Shown one piece after another: positions 27,101 through 40,167 of a DNA stretch of 64,000 nucleotides. Where the stretch lies: the NCBI RefSeq assembly GCF_014805625.2, contig NW_023998414.1, forward strand, positions 18,495,161-18,559,160, read 5' to 3'. The stretch comes from Glossina fuscipes. Lineage: Eukaryota; Arthropoda; Insecta; Diptera; Glossinidae. Numbering within the stretch: position 1 is the first letter of the stretch; the number at the start of each line of letters is the position of its first letter. The notes below the pieces were generated by a model. That model worked only from the letters and a program-made list of their open reading frames with translations. It was not told the origin of the DNA and did no database searches. Position numbers and translations under genes: made by a program.

Positions 27101-30100
27101 ACAATAGAACGAAAGAAAGAAGATATTAATACACTGTAATTTTATTTATTTAAAATACCGGATAATTTTATGAATGTTGTTATCTTTAAAAGCCTCAAAT
27201 ATAATAAATAAATTATACTTTAAAACGAACCTTAGATGGATACTATTTACAAAGCTTTTGACTTGATCGCACGGACTATCAACGAAGCAAGCGAACTTTT
27301 CGACTTTTCGGCCCTGATAAAGGTTTGTACAGAATTATCCGATTATTATGAAGTCTTTCTCTTTCTCTTTTTTTTTTTTTTTCTTGAAACGTACCGCAGT
27401 CATACGTACTTCCAAGCTCAATTTGAACTCGCTATTCTGGGTTTTGTACTTTTCATCTAGCGTAAAGGACGCTGTAAAGGAACATTACATTCACTTTGCC
27501 AATTTATTGGGGGGGAAGGGGGTATTTAATAGTCAGCCATGGCCCACTATAATGTTTTTACCTGTGTTTTTTTTAAATAAATGCAAGAATCTCCATCAGT
27601 TTTTCTTCATTTTAAATCGCTCATGTTATGGGCTAACGCACAAAAATCCCCATAAACACGTTTCACATTTAGATGGCTGGGCCAGCAGTGAAGGCAGACA
27701 TAGTTCATTTGCAGCATTTCTATGTGCGAGCGAATTGAATTCTTTGAAATTTTAAACATAGCGGGCAGGATCGGCGAACGTTGCCGTCGGAATGCGGGCG
27801 GCAGGCCGACATGCGACACGTTGCCCTTGCCTAATGTGCACTGTGTAGCCAGAGAAGTAGAAGTGATTAGTTATATATAACTAGAGTTTCTTCTCCAGTG
27901 TAACTAAAGAAATAAAAGCAATTAGTTAAATACAGTTTAAGTGTTAAGGACCTCATGTCTTTGTTTTCAAAACAGTCATGTACCCTCCCGTTAATTCCCT
28001 GTAAAGGGCATTTGAATGAAATCCGGCCGACGGAAAGGGTGACATTGCAAGCAAAATACATATTCGTTAGGGAAAATACATATGTAATAATGTTTAACGT
28101 TTAACTTATTTAATCTAATACGCGGTAAGAAAATACATTCGACTCGGGGTGAAGAGGTTATTGTAATCTGGCCTGTTACTTCAAACATTTTCATGCGATA
28201 AAGCTTTTCCACAAGGGTAACACTATCTCTATTTCAGTAAAACTTATCACGACAAGTTTTCATAAATTAAAATTTCCAAGTTTTATAATGGATTTCTCAG
28301 AAATATGGGCAAACCTTTTTGCTTACTTTCATTTAAATTCAAAAGTAGAAAGAAAAAAGTTGTTTTTCAAATTTGTGGTTATTCGTCATACATTATTCAC
28401 ACATACGGAATCGTTGCAATTATCCCGATAGGAGACCGCAATTCGAACACTTTATAGGCTAGTTTAGCTTGTCCAGTAGCTCTTTGTAATTAATGCAGAC
28501 GAGTCGAGGGATTTTAATTCTCCGAAACTATTGCTTCGGCAAAAACAGACAATCAATCAATTTTCAAATAGAATTGGCGACATTGCCTTAAGTGTCACGT
28601 TACAAATCAATATCACATTGAGGTCGTTTCAACATGTCGAAATCCAAAAATAAAGTCATAACTTGCCGTCTGTGGGCCGAATTTCGCAATTTGTGCCGGT
28701 TACATACAAGGGGCGCTCGTGTCTTAAGCCATAACATTGTGTTTACTGTCAATCAGATACTTGAACTTGGGGTGTCACACGCAAGCTAAACTAGTTGCTA
28801 GAATATTATCAGAGCCAAGAGCCCATTAAGTATTAGGACTGCGAAAAGAAAATCTCCGGATTGTTTTCTAGGTTCGCTGCTTAACGCAGCGTAAATGATT
28901 GCCGCAATCGCTGTGCATTAAGCTCCTTTCATATATCGACTTGATTCCAGACAATCCCTATAAATGAATCCAGATTACTTAAGAAAACCGCTTCCGTTTA
29001 ATGTGGATTTCTATGTTTGAGGTAGAATGTAGAAGTTTGGGGTTGCTGAGGAAACGTATATCGTATCGAGGCTAGATCATCGTCATATTTAATGTGAACC
29101 TAATCGAAATCATGAAAATTTATTATTACGGTGTGCCCTCCACGTGATCACTGTTATCGACAAAACTGCTTGATATATATTTACCTGATTGAAATCTACA
29201 CTTCTCGGATGACGATTGCATCTCGCAAATTCATAAAAAGTGGCTGCTTGAATTCCAAACACTGCAGCATAACACAGTCGTTAATATCGTTAATATTATA
29301 AAAGGATATCAAGGATTTCGTTTCATCCAACAATGGTTTACTATTGAAAACAACAAACATCGATGAGTTTTCTGTATCGGATTCAACTACTCAGAACGCC
29401 TTAAAATGCTGCCCTTCTAGGTCTCCAGAGACGTCAAGAATGAAAAATCTCATCGCTTAAAGTGGTAGGAGTGATCTTCGTGCAAAAAAGAAAACCAAAT
29501 GAAGGTAGAATAGATTGTAGTTAATCAGCAAGAACTTGCAATTCTTCGCGCAGACTCTTAGAAACTGACTGGCGCCCCAATAAGACGGCTCTATGTGGAA
29601 GTCGCTCGTAAGTTAAATAATAAAGATTTCTTCGGAAAGCAAGATTTTTCTTGCACACTTGACTTGCTATTGAGATAGGTAGAAAGCTTTCATTGAAAGT
29701 AGCATCATATCGTATTCATTCAACCATAGTCGCATCATCAATTGTCATCATCATCAAATTTGTTGTATAGAAATCATTTTTATTTTCTCAACGACTGGAA
29801 AATTCCAAGTGGGCTCAATTATATTTATAACCGTAAATTCCTTCGTCCGGTACCAATTGTAACTGTTCTTCGAGTTATCAAAACTTGGAAAGCTGATGAA
29901 GCATTATCTCTTTAAATTAGGAAAAGTTTCAAGCCTGATTATACACGTACACGATGCGAAATAAACAACATTAATATCAATCTTAAAACTTTATTCGAGT
30001 ATATATTTAGAATATTGACGATTAAATCATTGATCTTTCCCAAGTTATTGTATAACAAATGCAAAATTCGCACCAAAAAAAAAAAAAATTCTATATTTCC

Positions 30101-31024
30101 GGAAAATATAAATATTGTTTATAACTTTGGCAAATTAAAAGTCTTTTTTTGTGTATGTATATAAAAAAAAAAAAAAAAAACAAAAAAAGATTAAAATAAA
30201 AAAATTTTATCTACTTCTTCTACCTAATCACTTCCTTCACTTCCTTTGTTTTCGTTTTCCAGCTAGAGGTCATTTACATTTTATAAATAATTGGCTTTCA
30301 AAACAACTGCTACCTACCGTTATATTAATAAAATTATGTCTTATTATGTCACAGGTTGGCTACTACTACCAACGACAACAACTTACAACTTCATATTCAT
30401 TTATTCATTCATTCAGTCGTTTTTCTTTTTTTTTTTTTTTCTTTATTTCTTTCTTTGTATTATTATGTATAGCAGAGGTGGCCAATATAGGGCCCACAGA
30501 TCGCATACAAGTGTTAACAATTGACGCAATCGCCAAAGGATACATAAATTAGTTTAATGTGCAACATGCGCCTAAATCCATTGCCAAAAACAAAGTATCT
30601 TCAAATAGTTGACTAACCATTTTCGAGATTGTCTCTTTTCCGTCTTCGTAGATGGGGAAAATTCTGCCCGCAATTCATAAAAATGATGATTTCGATCAAG
30701 AAGCTTCTTGAACATAAAAGTGTTCGCAAACGAATTCATATACGACACAATGCACATATTAATTTGCATACTTACAGAGACGGTCTTGCCGAAGTTCAAC
30801 TTGTTTAAAAAGTGTGAAATTTTCACTTGATTTTCGAAATGCGAACTGAAAAGCAGGTGCGATGACAGCTACAGAAACAACTATAGATTTAGTTAATATA
30901 CATGAACGCTGTAAGGCCTAGAGGGCATCTTTCTCATGAAAGGGCGTCATTGTGGGCTAATTTTTTTAGTCATTTTTTTTTTAGCCAAACAATTACTTCT
31001 TTATTTAAGAACAGTTTAAATATT

Positions 31025-31260
31025 ACAATGGGTCATGGCCCACTATTAAATACCGTACACCACCACACTGAACATATTCATTTTTATAATGACTTTTCAA
31101 AATCACGCATTATGTGCAAAGTGGTCGAAAACATGCTTCGAACCGACCCAATAGGGTTCGTCCTTGGGCCAAAATAGGTCGATTTTATCAAAATGCCACA
31201 AAAATGTTAAAACCTGTCGATTGAAAACAAAAATTTAAGACGGACGGACGGGCGGTGGGT
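31025..31260 (+). repeat. Dispersed degenerate repeat, best copy
   Basis: It contains GGCCCACTATTAAATACCGT, GACTTTTCAAAATCACGC, GCAAAGTGGTCGAAAAC, TTCGTCCTTGGGCCAAAA and a final GACGGACGGACGGGCGG. This gives the fullest outline of the family, about 240 bp, non-coding. Confidence 0.65.
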
Positions 31261-32948
31261 GTCTGTTAAATTTTCAAACAGCCACAGAAACGTGGCCTTG
31301 AAAGAAAGCATATCGCCACATTGGTTCAAAATTCGGATTAAATACCTTCCCATTGAAGCCAGGCCTAAGATTAGTCTCCGAAACTAATCAATCAGTCTAA
31401 AAATAATCAATCGATAGCGTGCAAAGCGAACTTATCCCTGGCTCTAATTCGGCTGGAAATTTTTAAAAAGATTGGACAACCTTTGTATACACAATCGTTT
31501 AACGGCGAACCGCACATATTATGTACATATGCTCAAGTCTGCTTTTGTCCATACTAATGAGCTCCGACAAGATGTGGTGCGTAATGAACAAGAACAAGTT
31601 GACATCATTTTAAAATTATTTTCTACGCTCATGATTTTACTTTCTTTAGGGATCACGTTTATCATACAAATTAATAAAGTTTTCATACTGACAAACAGAC
31701 GATGAAGTAATCATTGCGTGTGTTTGTGAAGACTAATTATGTTACTTTTATAATTATAGTTCTTAAAGGTGCATGTAAGGTGTCTTCTTGCCGGTTAAAA
31801 AGTACGAAATGGTTCTTTTCAAATTTTCCAAGACAATTTTCATATTATTTAAAGACTTAAGGCCTGGCTAGAGAGCTAGCCAGAGAGCTTAGAGTTTAGC
31901 ATCCAGAGAAATAAAAATTTGAAGGATATTTTTCTCCAACATGAAATTTTGAATCGTCTGTGTGTTACGTCGATTCGCATTCCATTACTTCTTGGCGAAG
32001 GCAAATATTTTTTCGTAGTGCAAAAATGTATTTCTAAAGATGGACAATAGATTCGTTTAAGCACTTTATTCACTTATTTCACAGGCGTGCATCGGGTGAA
32101 ACGCAGCTACGTGTTAATTAATTGTTTAGAGGCCAGAACTCAGCGGAACGGAACCTTTTTTTTTTTTTTTTTTGGTAAGGACTAAGCAACAGTTATGTTC
32201 AGTTTATGCCCACCTTAGGAATAGTTTATATAACTTAAAGATGACACTCGCGATTGCGCAATTGGTGTTCGCTGGTTCGCATATTAGTGTAGTTTGACCA
32301 TACTTGGCCTTATATAAGCCTGTACCCGCCCTCCCTCCATCTCTTTCTCCTTTCCAATTCGTTCTTACCATCACTAGAATTTGAAATAAATTGAACCTGT
32401 AAAGTAACGGCTTAAAGCGGTATTTGTAGTGATTTTTATGTAAGATTTTTCTTCTTCTCCATCTCGAATTCTGCAATACAACAATGGATAAAACCACAGT
32501 TGATTACTTGCATAAGAAAAAAGGAAGAAGCTGAACCTCTACTATGAATTTGCTCTGTAAAAAGGTCAATGATAATCGTGAATTGGACGAGCACATATAT
32601 TATTATTTTTCTAGCAATCCAAGAACACATGAAATGTACCGTTCACGGCCATTGTTCTGAAATCACTATTTGCTATCGGGGTTAGTGCAAGCAAATCTTG
32701 AAAAATTTCTACAAATACTTTCAAAGGGGAGAAAAATGTGAACATTATTCTGACATTATTTAAAAATGTTCTCAATATTATTATAAGCATTTGAAGTATG
32801 GTGCAAATTTCTTGAAATGACCTACGTTGGTTACGTTACGCATACACATTGAATCTTAAACTATCCGACATGACATAACTGAAACTGAAAAATGCACAAA
32901 TCACAGATGTATTTATTGTAGGGCAATTCAAACTAAGTTAAATAAATA

Positions 32949-32983
32949 CAGAGAGAGAGAGAGAGACAGAGAGAGAGAGAAAG
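32949..32983 (+). repeat. (GA)n microsatellite
   Basis: A GAGAGA run with one ACA interruption. Confidence 0.92.
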
Positions 32984-34784
32984 GGGGTGCGAAAATATTT
33001 AAGGTTTCGTGTAAAGTCAAGTCGACGACAAATAAATAACTAAATGATTGAGATAACATAGCAGACGCCCAAGGACTTACAAGGCATATAAGACAAAATG
33101 GAATTTCTAATTAAAACTTAAATAAAATTGTTGGGTGACAAAAGTCGGAAATTGAAATGCATTAGAATTAAAAATGCTTTTTGTTAATATTTGAAAAGCC
33201 ATTTAAAACAAAATGAAAGGATTTTTCTTTACAAAATTACAAAATATATATACAAAATGCAAGTCTGCGATGCCATGAACATGTTAAATTTAAAGTTTTG
33301 CTATAAAATAAAAGATTATGTTTATCCCTTGTTTACCTAATTTTTATGATTAATATGATAGATGTGTTTAGATTAGAACACATCAATCAATAAGTCTCCG
33401 GTCACTGTTAGGAGACTCAGGTAATTGCTGGATAGTACCAGTGATTTTTATAACTAGTATACAAGTTGAAGTTGTTTGGTAAGAGCCCTTTTTTTTGAAA
33501 TAATGCAAAACTCTGAATTTCGCATGTGGACAGCGACTGGCGAAAGTCGTCAGAAATCGAAATGGAAAAAAGTAGTCTGATTAAAACAACCGTAACCTGT
33601 AAAGTAAGGGTTGTGGGATAGTCATGAGATTTCGATACATTGGCACTATTCAGAAATCATATGTCAACCGTATCTGCATATATGTATCAGATCGAAAACT
33701 TGTTAAGCGATACGATATATAGCTTTACATCATAAAATGGCATTTATAGTAATCTTTTAACGGACCGAACCATCTCTTCCAATATCAAGAGTGTTAAAAC
33801 GGAAAAAATCAAAAAATAAAAAGCATTGTCAATTCTTTGTTTTTTTTTTTTTTGTTTTAATTAATCGTCAAGATTTTTATGATCTTGTTTTAAATACGCT
33901 ACATATAGCGCAAGTGCTTTTAAAGTCTCGTATATAAGCCTAAGCGGTATTTACAACATAAATGATCACACCGTACAAGAATTTGAAAGAAGAAGAAGAT
34001 GCTCATATAGCAATCGCGTCTCCTAAATAGATTTGGAACTGAGCACTTCTGTATATGTTCATAATTTGCTTTATATGATTTTTCTTTTTATTTGCTTTTT
34101 GTATTTGCTTTTTGTATTTGCGTTAACAATACATTTAAATAGAAAACGATTAAAAATTTTTATATCTCTTCTATTGTCTTTCTAAAACCCATTGAATCGA
34201 TTTATTAAGTATTTTACGGTTCATTAAACTCATCAGCAATTCTATACAACAATTCCTTATTGTTGCACTTAAGTCTTAAGATATCAAGTAGTTTTAAAAA
34301 TGAAACACAAAGAATCCTCAACAATAGCCTCTTGCAGTGATTTGTTTGGGTTTGTTTTTTTCGTCTGTTTACACCCTATACCATTTGCGATGTACACTAT
34401 CTATAAAGTTTAACATTCAAAAGAACTTAAAATACACTTCATTATCTTTTATCATAACGAGTGATTCTGAATGATTTTAGTCATGTCTGTCCATGCACGC
34501 TCCAGTTGACTCTATAGCTAGTAGTATATTAACTTGATAAGTTCACCCGAAAAGTTTGATTCGGATGAGCCAATATTTCAAAGTCCCTCTCATAAAACCC
34601 TACCTACGCAAACTGAGCTTTTATGTCAAATTTTCAATATCTCATGATAAAGTTTAGTTCATAGTATTGACTTGAAATAAAATTTAACTGTATCCAATTT
34701 GTATCATATAGGTCTCTGTGTTTTGCCCACAGACCATATTAAAGGGTCTCACAAAACGTGTGCGTTTTTATGTGGGGAAACGAT

Positions 34785-35130
34785 TTTAGATCGTCCGATT
34801 CAGTGCAGTCAGTTCAGCAACAATTGCTACTATTTGCCCTAAGGAATTTGCGTTAGGATCCGTTAGTCTTCATAGAATAGATTGCTACTATAAGCCTTTC
34901 CTTCTTCGTGTCTCCTTCCTCGTTAAAATAATAAATGGCGTTATTGACTTGTTGGTCTTACTACGAAAGCCAAACCTTAATCTACGTAATCGTTCCTCAA
35001 GGACTTTAATATTGAAAGGGTTTAACCAATATCTACCTATAACTTCGAACCTTTTAAAACATTCAGGGCCCTTTGTAAGAGCCCAAACGATGTCTATAAT
35101 CTAATTTCAATAGCGTATTCGTTAAACCCT
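34785..35130 (+). pseudogene. Jockey-like non-LTR retrotransposon, C-terminal fragment
   Basis: Translated blocks QSVQQQLLLFALRNL (about 34803-34854), then FLVKIINGVIDLLVLL and LRNRSSRTLILKG, follow the usual order at the C-terminus of jockey-type reverse transcriptase proteins (IESVQ..FL.FALR.L.WRD, then the ID..NLL and LR regions). The frame is interrupted. It is probably the same family as the 10.5-kb fragment and truncated at its 5' end. Confidence 0.65.
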
Positions 35131-36249
35131 ATCGCAAATGCGTCAGCTCCTAAATTCGCACAATCTACCGATGTCATATTTGAACTAAGCTGACGAGCAA
35201 ATTTAAAGTGTCGTTAGTTTCGCAAGCTACAAATCCAGTTATGGTCCTTACCACCGATTATAAATCGGTTGCATAAAACCTTAGCCCAGATCGCTGAATC
35301 TTATTCTTTATTTTTTAAAGTATTTCCACTGCATTGTCTTCGCAGCTATATTTTTTTGTATATAACCATTAGATATTTACTATATAGCTTTTCAAATATC
35401 TAAGAGTTTTCTATGCACTCCAATGTCATTGTTGGTTGAAATTTCTGTAAGCAATTTAATATAACTTTTGGTATTTCATCGCGAACAAGTGGAGAGTATC
35501 TAATAATAGACCATGTCGGACCATAATGTTTTTACAAATTTTTTCTCCTCTTCTTTTTTTTTTTTTATAAACTGAAGATTTTCTTTACAAAAATTTTTCT
35601 CTCTCTCTCTCTTAGATTGACTTCATTTGCATGAAATCGTTCGGTCGTTACTGTTTTTTCTTTGTTTTTCATATGAAAAGTAAGAATTGAATGATGTCTC
35701 CGTTTACTTTACACAAATATTTGCTTACTATGCTATGATAAAGGACAGCAACTTCCTGGTTTAGCTTATTTCTTTGTGATTAGAGCGCCTTTTCAGCTTT
35801 TTTTCTTTTTTTTTTTCTCTTGTGGCCAGACCACACCAAACCTATGTCGATAATGAACTGCTTGCAGCTCGCAATGCAGTTAACACTTGAAGTAATTTTC
35901 AATTTCCAAATATATTCAAACTTTAAAGCAGCATTCTGTAGGGATACTTCTGCAGCCTTCTGTGCCTTATTTTCATTTAACTTCTTTTATCGTTTCAATT
36001 TGAAGAATACCGTGAAAGAAAACACACCCTCAGATGCACTTATGACCGATAAACGAACTATTGAGCATCTTTTCAAAAACTTGTGTGTCATAGCAAACAT
36101 TTCATGCTGTCACCCTATAGATAGGACAGAAATGAATAAGTGCAGATTACAGATTAAAAAAATATTTATTGGGCGCATCGTAGGATAAGTGCATTCGCCG
36201 TAAATTATGTCGAGAATGTTGCTTCCATGGAATGAAAGCAGAAATTAAA

Positions 36250-36530
36250 AAGGGTGTGAAGATAAATTCGAATTTAACTAGTAAAGACACCTACCATTTC
36301 TGTTAACATACCGCTGTTAACGACTTAACAGAGCTCATGTTAAGTACTTACAATTGAGATATAGTTGGTTTGAAAGCCTAATCCGTCCATATTAAAAAAA
36401 AGAAAATATTTTTGTGGACATTTCATGAATCCATATAAAACTACCTTTCAAACAAACTAAAAAAATTCAAATTCTGCTTATGGAAACTATTTTTAACGGT
36501 ATTTGAAATTCAGTATGTTAGCGAAAACTG
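36250..36530 (+). repeat. Left inverted arm of the foldback element
   Basis: This pairs with 36735-37013 in inverted orientation. Small differences cluster in the outer 120 bp (for example ACACC against ACCCC, and GTACTTA against ATAATTG). The arm runs up to the N gap. Confidence 0.88.
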
Positions 36531-36540
36531 NNNNNNNNNN
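36531..36540. other. Assembly gap (10 N)
   Basis: Ten undetermined bases lie at the tip of the left inverted arm, where a palindrome would be expected to defeat assembly. The true length is unknown. Confidence 0.99.
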
Positions 36541-36665
36541 TTCCATATGCATTTTTCGCTAACATACCAAATTTCAAAAAATCGGCAAAAATAGTTCCTG
36601 AAAGCAAAGTGTGAATTTTTTTTACTTAATCGATAGGTATTTTCATATAGATTCACGTGATATAG
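36541..36665 (-). repeat. Diverged third copy of the arm tip inside the foldback element
   Basis: The stretch with CGCTAACATACCAAATTTCA, an AATAGTTCCTG motif and TAGGTATTTTCATATAGATT matches the tip of the right arm in the same orientation, at lower identity than the arms share with each other. It indicates a nested or older copy. Confidence 0.65.
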
Positions 36666-36734
36666 GTGAATATAGGCGACAATTTCTAGTTTGGCCGCAC
36701 TAGAGTGTCAAATTTGGGTGTTTTTTCATATACA

Positions 36735-37013
36735 GTTTTCGCTAACATACTGAATTTCAAATACCGTTAAAAATAGTTTCCATAAGCAGAATTTGAATTT
36801 TTTTAGTTTGTTTGAAAGGTAGTTTTATATGGATTCATGAAATGTCCACAAAAATATTTTCTTTTTTTTAATATGGACGGATTAGGCTTTCAATCCAACT
36901 ATATCTCAATTGCAATTATTTAACATGAGCTCTGTTAAGTCGTTAACAGAGGTATGTTAATAGAAATGGTAGGGGTCTTTACTAGTTAAATTCGAATTTA
37001 TCTTCACACCCTT
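36735..37013 (-). repeat. Right inverted arm of the foldback element
   Basis: Reverse complement of 36250-36530, ending CTTCACACCCTT directly before the second GAAATTAAA. Confidence 0.88.
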
Positions 37014-37696
37014 GAAATTAAAGCCGACCACACGAATAATCATAGAAAGTCGCTGGGTAGTCTATAATTAACGATAAAGATTTCATTGATCCATATCAAT
37101 TTTGATATCAATGAAAGAAATCATATCTTGAAAGCCAATCGCGTCATGCTTTGCGGCTACTTTGATAGATTTGTATACTCGTCCACTATGGTTAAACAGA
37201 CCAAACAGGCTGTAGAATCTTCTAAGAGAGGTTGTGAATAGGAAATACATACCGTAAAATTAATAGGAGATGCGTTTCGTTTTTTTTTTTTTTTCTTATT
37301 TCTTTCCCCGACGTGCTTGATGTTTTCGCATTTAAATTAAACGTACACAAAGAGTATTCCCTCCTTCCGTCCTTCTCTACTTACAAACTTTCCTGACTAC
37401 TATCGTCCCTGTATGCCTGTATAGACGGTATTCCCTGAGTGACCAAAAAAAAAAAAAAATCTTATCTTTCCATATATCTTGAATATACCCAACGTACGTT
37501 CCCGCATTAAAAAAAAATCAAATTCATACTTTTTTTGAGGATGTTGAACGTTAAAAAAAATTTACTTTAAAACAATTGTAATAATTTTTGGTGTTAAACT
37601 GAACAACCAAAAAAATAATATATACATCTATATATATATGTATATTTATATCCCACTTTTATAGGTAAATTTCATTTTGATTTTGTTCTTTTACAG

Positions 37697-38644
37697 AATG
37701 TGGTGGACTATAACCGGTAATTTTGGCAATATATTACCCATTGACTGGTCGAAATCTTATGCTCGCAAATTACATATGTCGACTTTGAATTTGGGTGAAA
37801 AACCGGTTAAGAAAGACGACGCTCCCGGTACGCCAGGCGATGAAATGAATAGTGAAGATGAGGCCATAGCCAATGATTTGGATATGCATGCTTTAATATT
37901 GAACGGTTTAAACAATGAACCCGATGAGCCCATAAAAAGTGTTGAGGAAGTTATTAAGGAAATCGAATATATTATCGATGAGGCCGATAATCCCGAAGAA
38001 GAAACCGAACCATGCGTATCCGAAATAATGGAAAAAGCCAAAGAGGTTTTAGGTACCCCTCTTTACGCCGAAAGTAAGTATACGATAAAAAGAAAAAAAT
38101 ATAAATAAATAAATATTAAATAAAATAAAAGAATAAATAAATAATGAACATATCTGTATCGAATTTATTTGCAGAATTGCAATACTTATCAATAATGCAA
38201 CTGAATGAACTCTATATGGAAATGGAAGTCTTAATACAAGAGCTTAGCGAAACTCTAATCAATGAACTGGCCTTGCGCGATGAATTGGAATATGAAAAGG
38301 AATTGAAAAACTCATTTATTTCGCTGTTATTGGCCGTGCAGAATAAACGGCGCCAGTATCACGTCGAAAAGAAACGAGGCAAATTTCAAGGACCAGAACC
38401 GAAATACTTGACAACAGTCATACCGTATCACATGGAAATGGGTACACCAAACAATCAAAGTTTGCAAGTATTAATAAAAAGTAAGTAAAACCTGATGCAC
38501 TCTTTCTTTCTCTTTCATTTTTGAAGTCGATATTAATAAAAAGTGCAAATCTTATATACAGTACTCAAAGCCATTAATGAGGACAGTCCAACTGTGCCCA
38601 CGCTATTAACGGATTATATATTGAAGGTGTTATGCCCAACATAA
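37697..38644 (+). CDS. Unc-76: Unc-76 / FEZ-family kinesin adaptor, last three coding exons
   Basis: Three exons are visible: 37697-38073, 38175-38480 and 38562-38644 (stop at 38642). Each junction has an AG acceptor and a GTAAGT donor, and the phases agree (phase-1 joins). The 254 residues from the first in-frame Met (37698) contain the FEZ hallmarks: an acidic stretch with VEEVIKEIEYIIDEA, a helical block with INELALRDELEYEKELKNSF, and the C-terminal LLTDYILKVLCPT shared with vertebrate FEZ1. In Drosophila, Unc-76 binds the kinesin heavy chain tail and supports axonal transport and fasciculation; it is cytoplasmic. The first exon here opens in mid-codon after a polypyrimidine tract and TTACAG, so it is internal. 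The N-terminal part, about 200 residues in relatives, must be encoded upstream, and I could not find it in the preceding 37 kb. A poly(A) signal AATAAA lies at 38862-38867. Identity is firm; the upstream gene structure is unknown. Confidence 0.95.
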
Positions 38645-40167
38645 ATTTTTAGCTGTAAACTTTAATATACAGCTTTCTCTCTTTTTTCTTCTTTACTTTT
38701 TCATTTTATTGTATTTATTATATGTGTTTGTGCGTATATTTAGTTGTAAGTTTTAGAGAACAAAAAAACGAAAAAAGAAAACAAAAAAAAATAAAAAAAA
38801 TTAAACCCACAAAAATTTAAATACAATTTAATTTTTAACTAATGTACTGAAAAAGCTCCCAAATAAAAAATCTCCTCTATCATCATTTTTAAATAATTCC
38901 CTCAATCAAATTTTTTTTTATATCTTTTTAATGCAACATATTCCATAAACAAGGAAAACAATAGTAAATTAAAACTGTTTCCAAATATTTATAAATTTTA
39001 AAAGAAAATATATATTTCACGTGTCACTGATGTAAACATTTTTTAAAAATAATTTTTTGTTTATTTTTTTTTTTTCTTTTGGGCAAACAAAGTATTTTTT
39101 TTTCTTTTAATTTAATCACCAAAGATGATATTTCTTTTGCAACATTTAGAAGCAGTCCTCGGGAACCCTTAGCAACTTAGCCCAGCTTAGCCTAGGCGCT
39201 CGTGTCGTCTCTAATAACTGACCATTTTAATTTTAAATTAGGAAATTGGTAAAGACATGCATCAAGGACAATATAATCTATTAATTTTAACTTCACTAAA
39301 TGGAAATGATTTTCGTACTAATCAAACGAACGATATCTGAGATTTGTCATACGCGTTACCTAGAGTTAATAAAATGTGAAAAACACATTATATTAAAATG
39401 GGATTCTAGGCTCTTGCGCAAGATTCTCTTCGTATCACTTGTCATCGTTAAATTAGAAAATGGTCACACATGACCCATAGCTGCTTCTACGCCAATTGCT
39501 TTTTTGGCCAGTTAACTAAGCCGACCTCTTTAGCGATGACCGAGTATACCGAGTCAAACATAGAGCAGGTGTAATATGAAATTAAATTTTAATGCAATAA
39601 CTTGACAAAATGACATACACACATTCTAAAATACATTCTATAATGGCAAATGCATATTCATAATGATAAAATTGCATGAGAAAATCTGACAGGGACGCAT
39701 GGACAGATCAAGCGCACGAATATTGATTGAAAATTAGAAGTCTATACTTGTCACAGTCAATTAAATATAATATATAATTGCGAAAAAATATATATAAATC
39801 ATTTTCAAATTTTTTTTCTTTTTGATATTATAATAATTAAAAAGCGGGTTCTTTGAGACGTGTTATATATTGTTGCTTTAGGTGATGAATATAAACTTTT
39901 TGCTTATTTTAAGTAAATTACTTATTAAAAAGGAATTGTATCTCTCTCGAGAGTTCAAAAATTGAGTTTCAAAACACTATATTACAATCATCATAAAACA
40001 ACAAGAGAAAAAAAATTACTCACTTTGTGTTAAAATTAATAGAAACAAAATAAATTACAAAAATAATGAATGAGAATTTATTAAAATACACAATGAGTTA
40101 TAGAAATATTGAATTTAAGTTGGAAAATATATCACAAATATATATATATATATATACATGTATATAA
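38645..40167 (+). other. Unc-76 3' UTR and downstream DNA
   Basis: AATAAA at 38862-38867, 218 bp after the stop, is the first good poly(A) signal. Beyond it is AT-rich DNA with no recognised gene. Confidence 0.55.

Larger units (their letters stand above)
18371..31024. other. AT-rich non-coding DNA, possible long intron or intergenic
   Basis: Apart from the repeats at 22.6 and 24.0 kb, I found nothing I can name. A GC-richer patch at 20.58-20.88 kb leaves frames open on both strands without any recognisable protein. Confidence 0.5.
31261..36240. other. AT-rich non-coding DNA upstream of the Unc-76 exons
   Basis: It holds the jockey-like fragment at 34.8-35.1 kb and a GA run at 32.95 kb. The missing N-terminal Unc-76 exons were looked for here and not found. 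Confidence 0.5.
36250..37013. mobile_element. Foldback/Mutator-like element with long inverted arms
   Basis: The ends are AAGGGTGTGAAG and its reverse complement, and both sides are flanked by the 9-base direct repeat GAAATTAAA (36241-36249 and 37014-37022), a clear target duplication. The arms are about 280 bp and nearly identical; the inner roughly 180 bp show no difference I could find. Nine-base duplications and long arms are typical of Foldback and Mutator-type elements. There is no coding capacity. The centre contains a run of 10 N. It lies about 680 bp upstream of the first visible Unc-76 exon. Confidence 0.85.

Noticed and set aside
27236..27323. Exon-like frame MDTIYKAFDLIARTINE with AG before and GT after
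   Set aside because: It is short, matches no family I know, and such AG/GT pairs are frequent in AT-rich DNA.
35820..36188. Open plus-strand frame of 122 codons, considered as an upstream Unc-76 exon
   Set aside because: It has no FEZ-family similarity and does not start with ATG, and no splice signals fit the phase of the 37697 exon.
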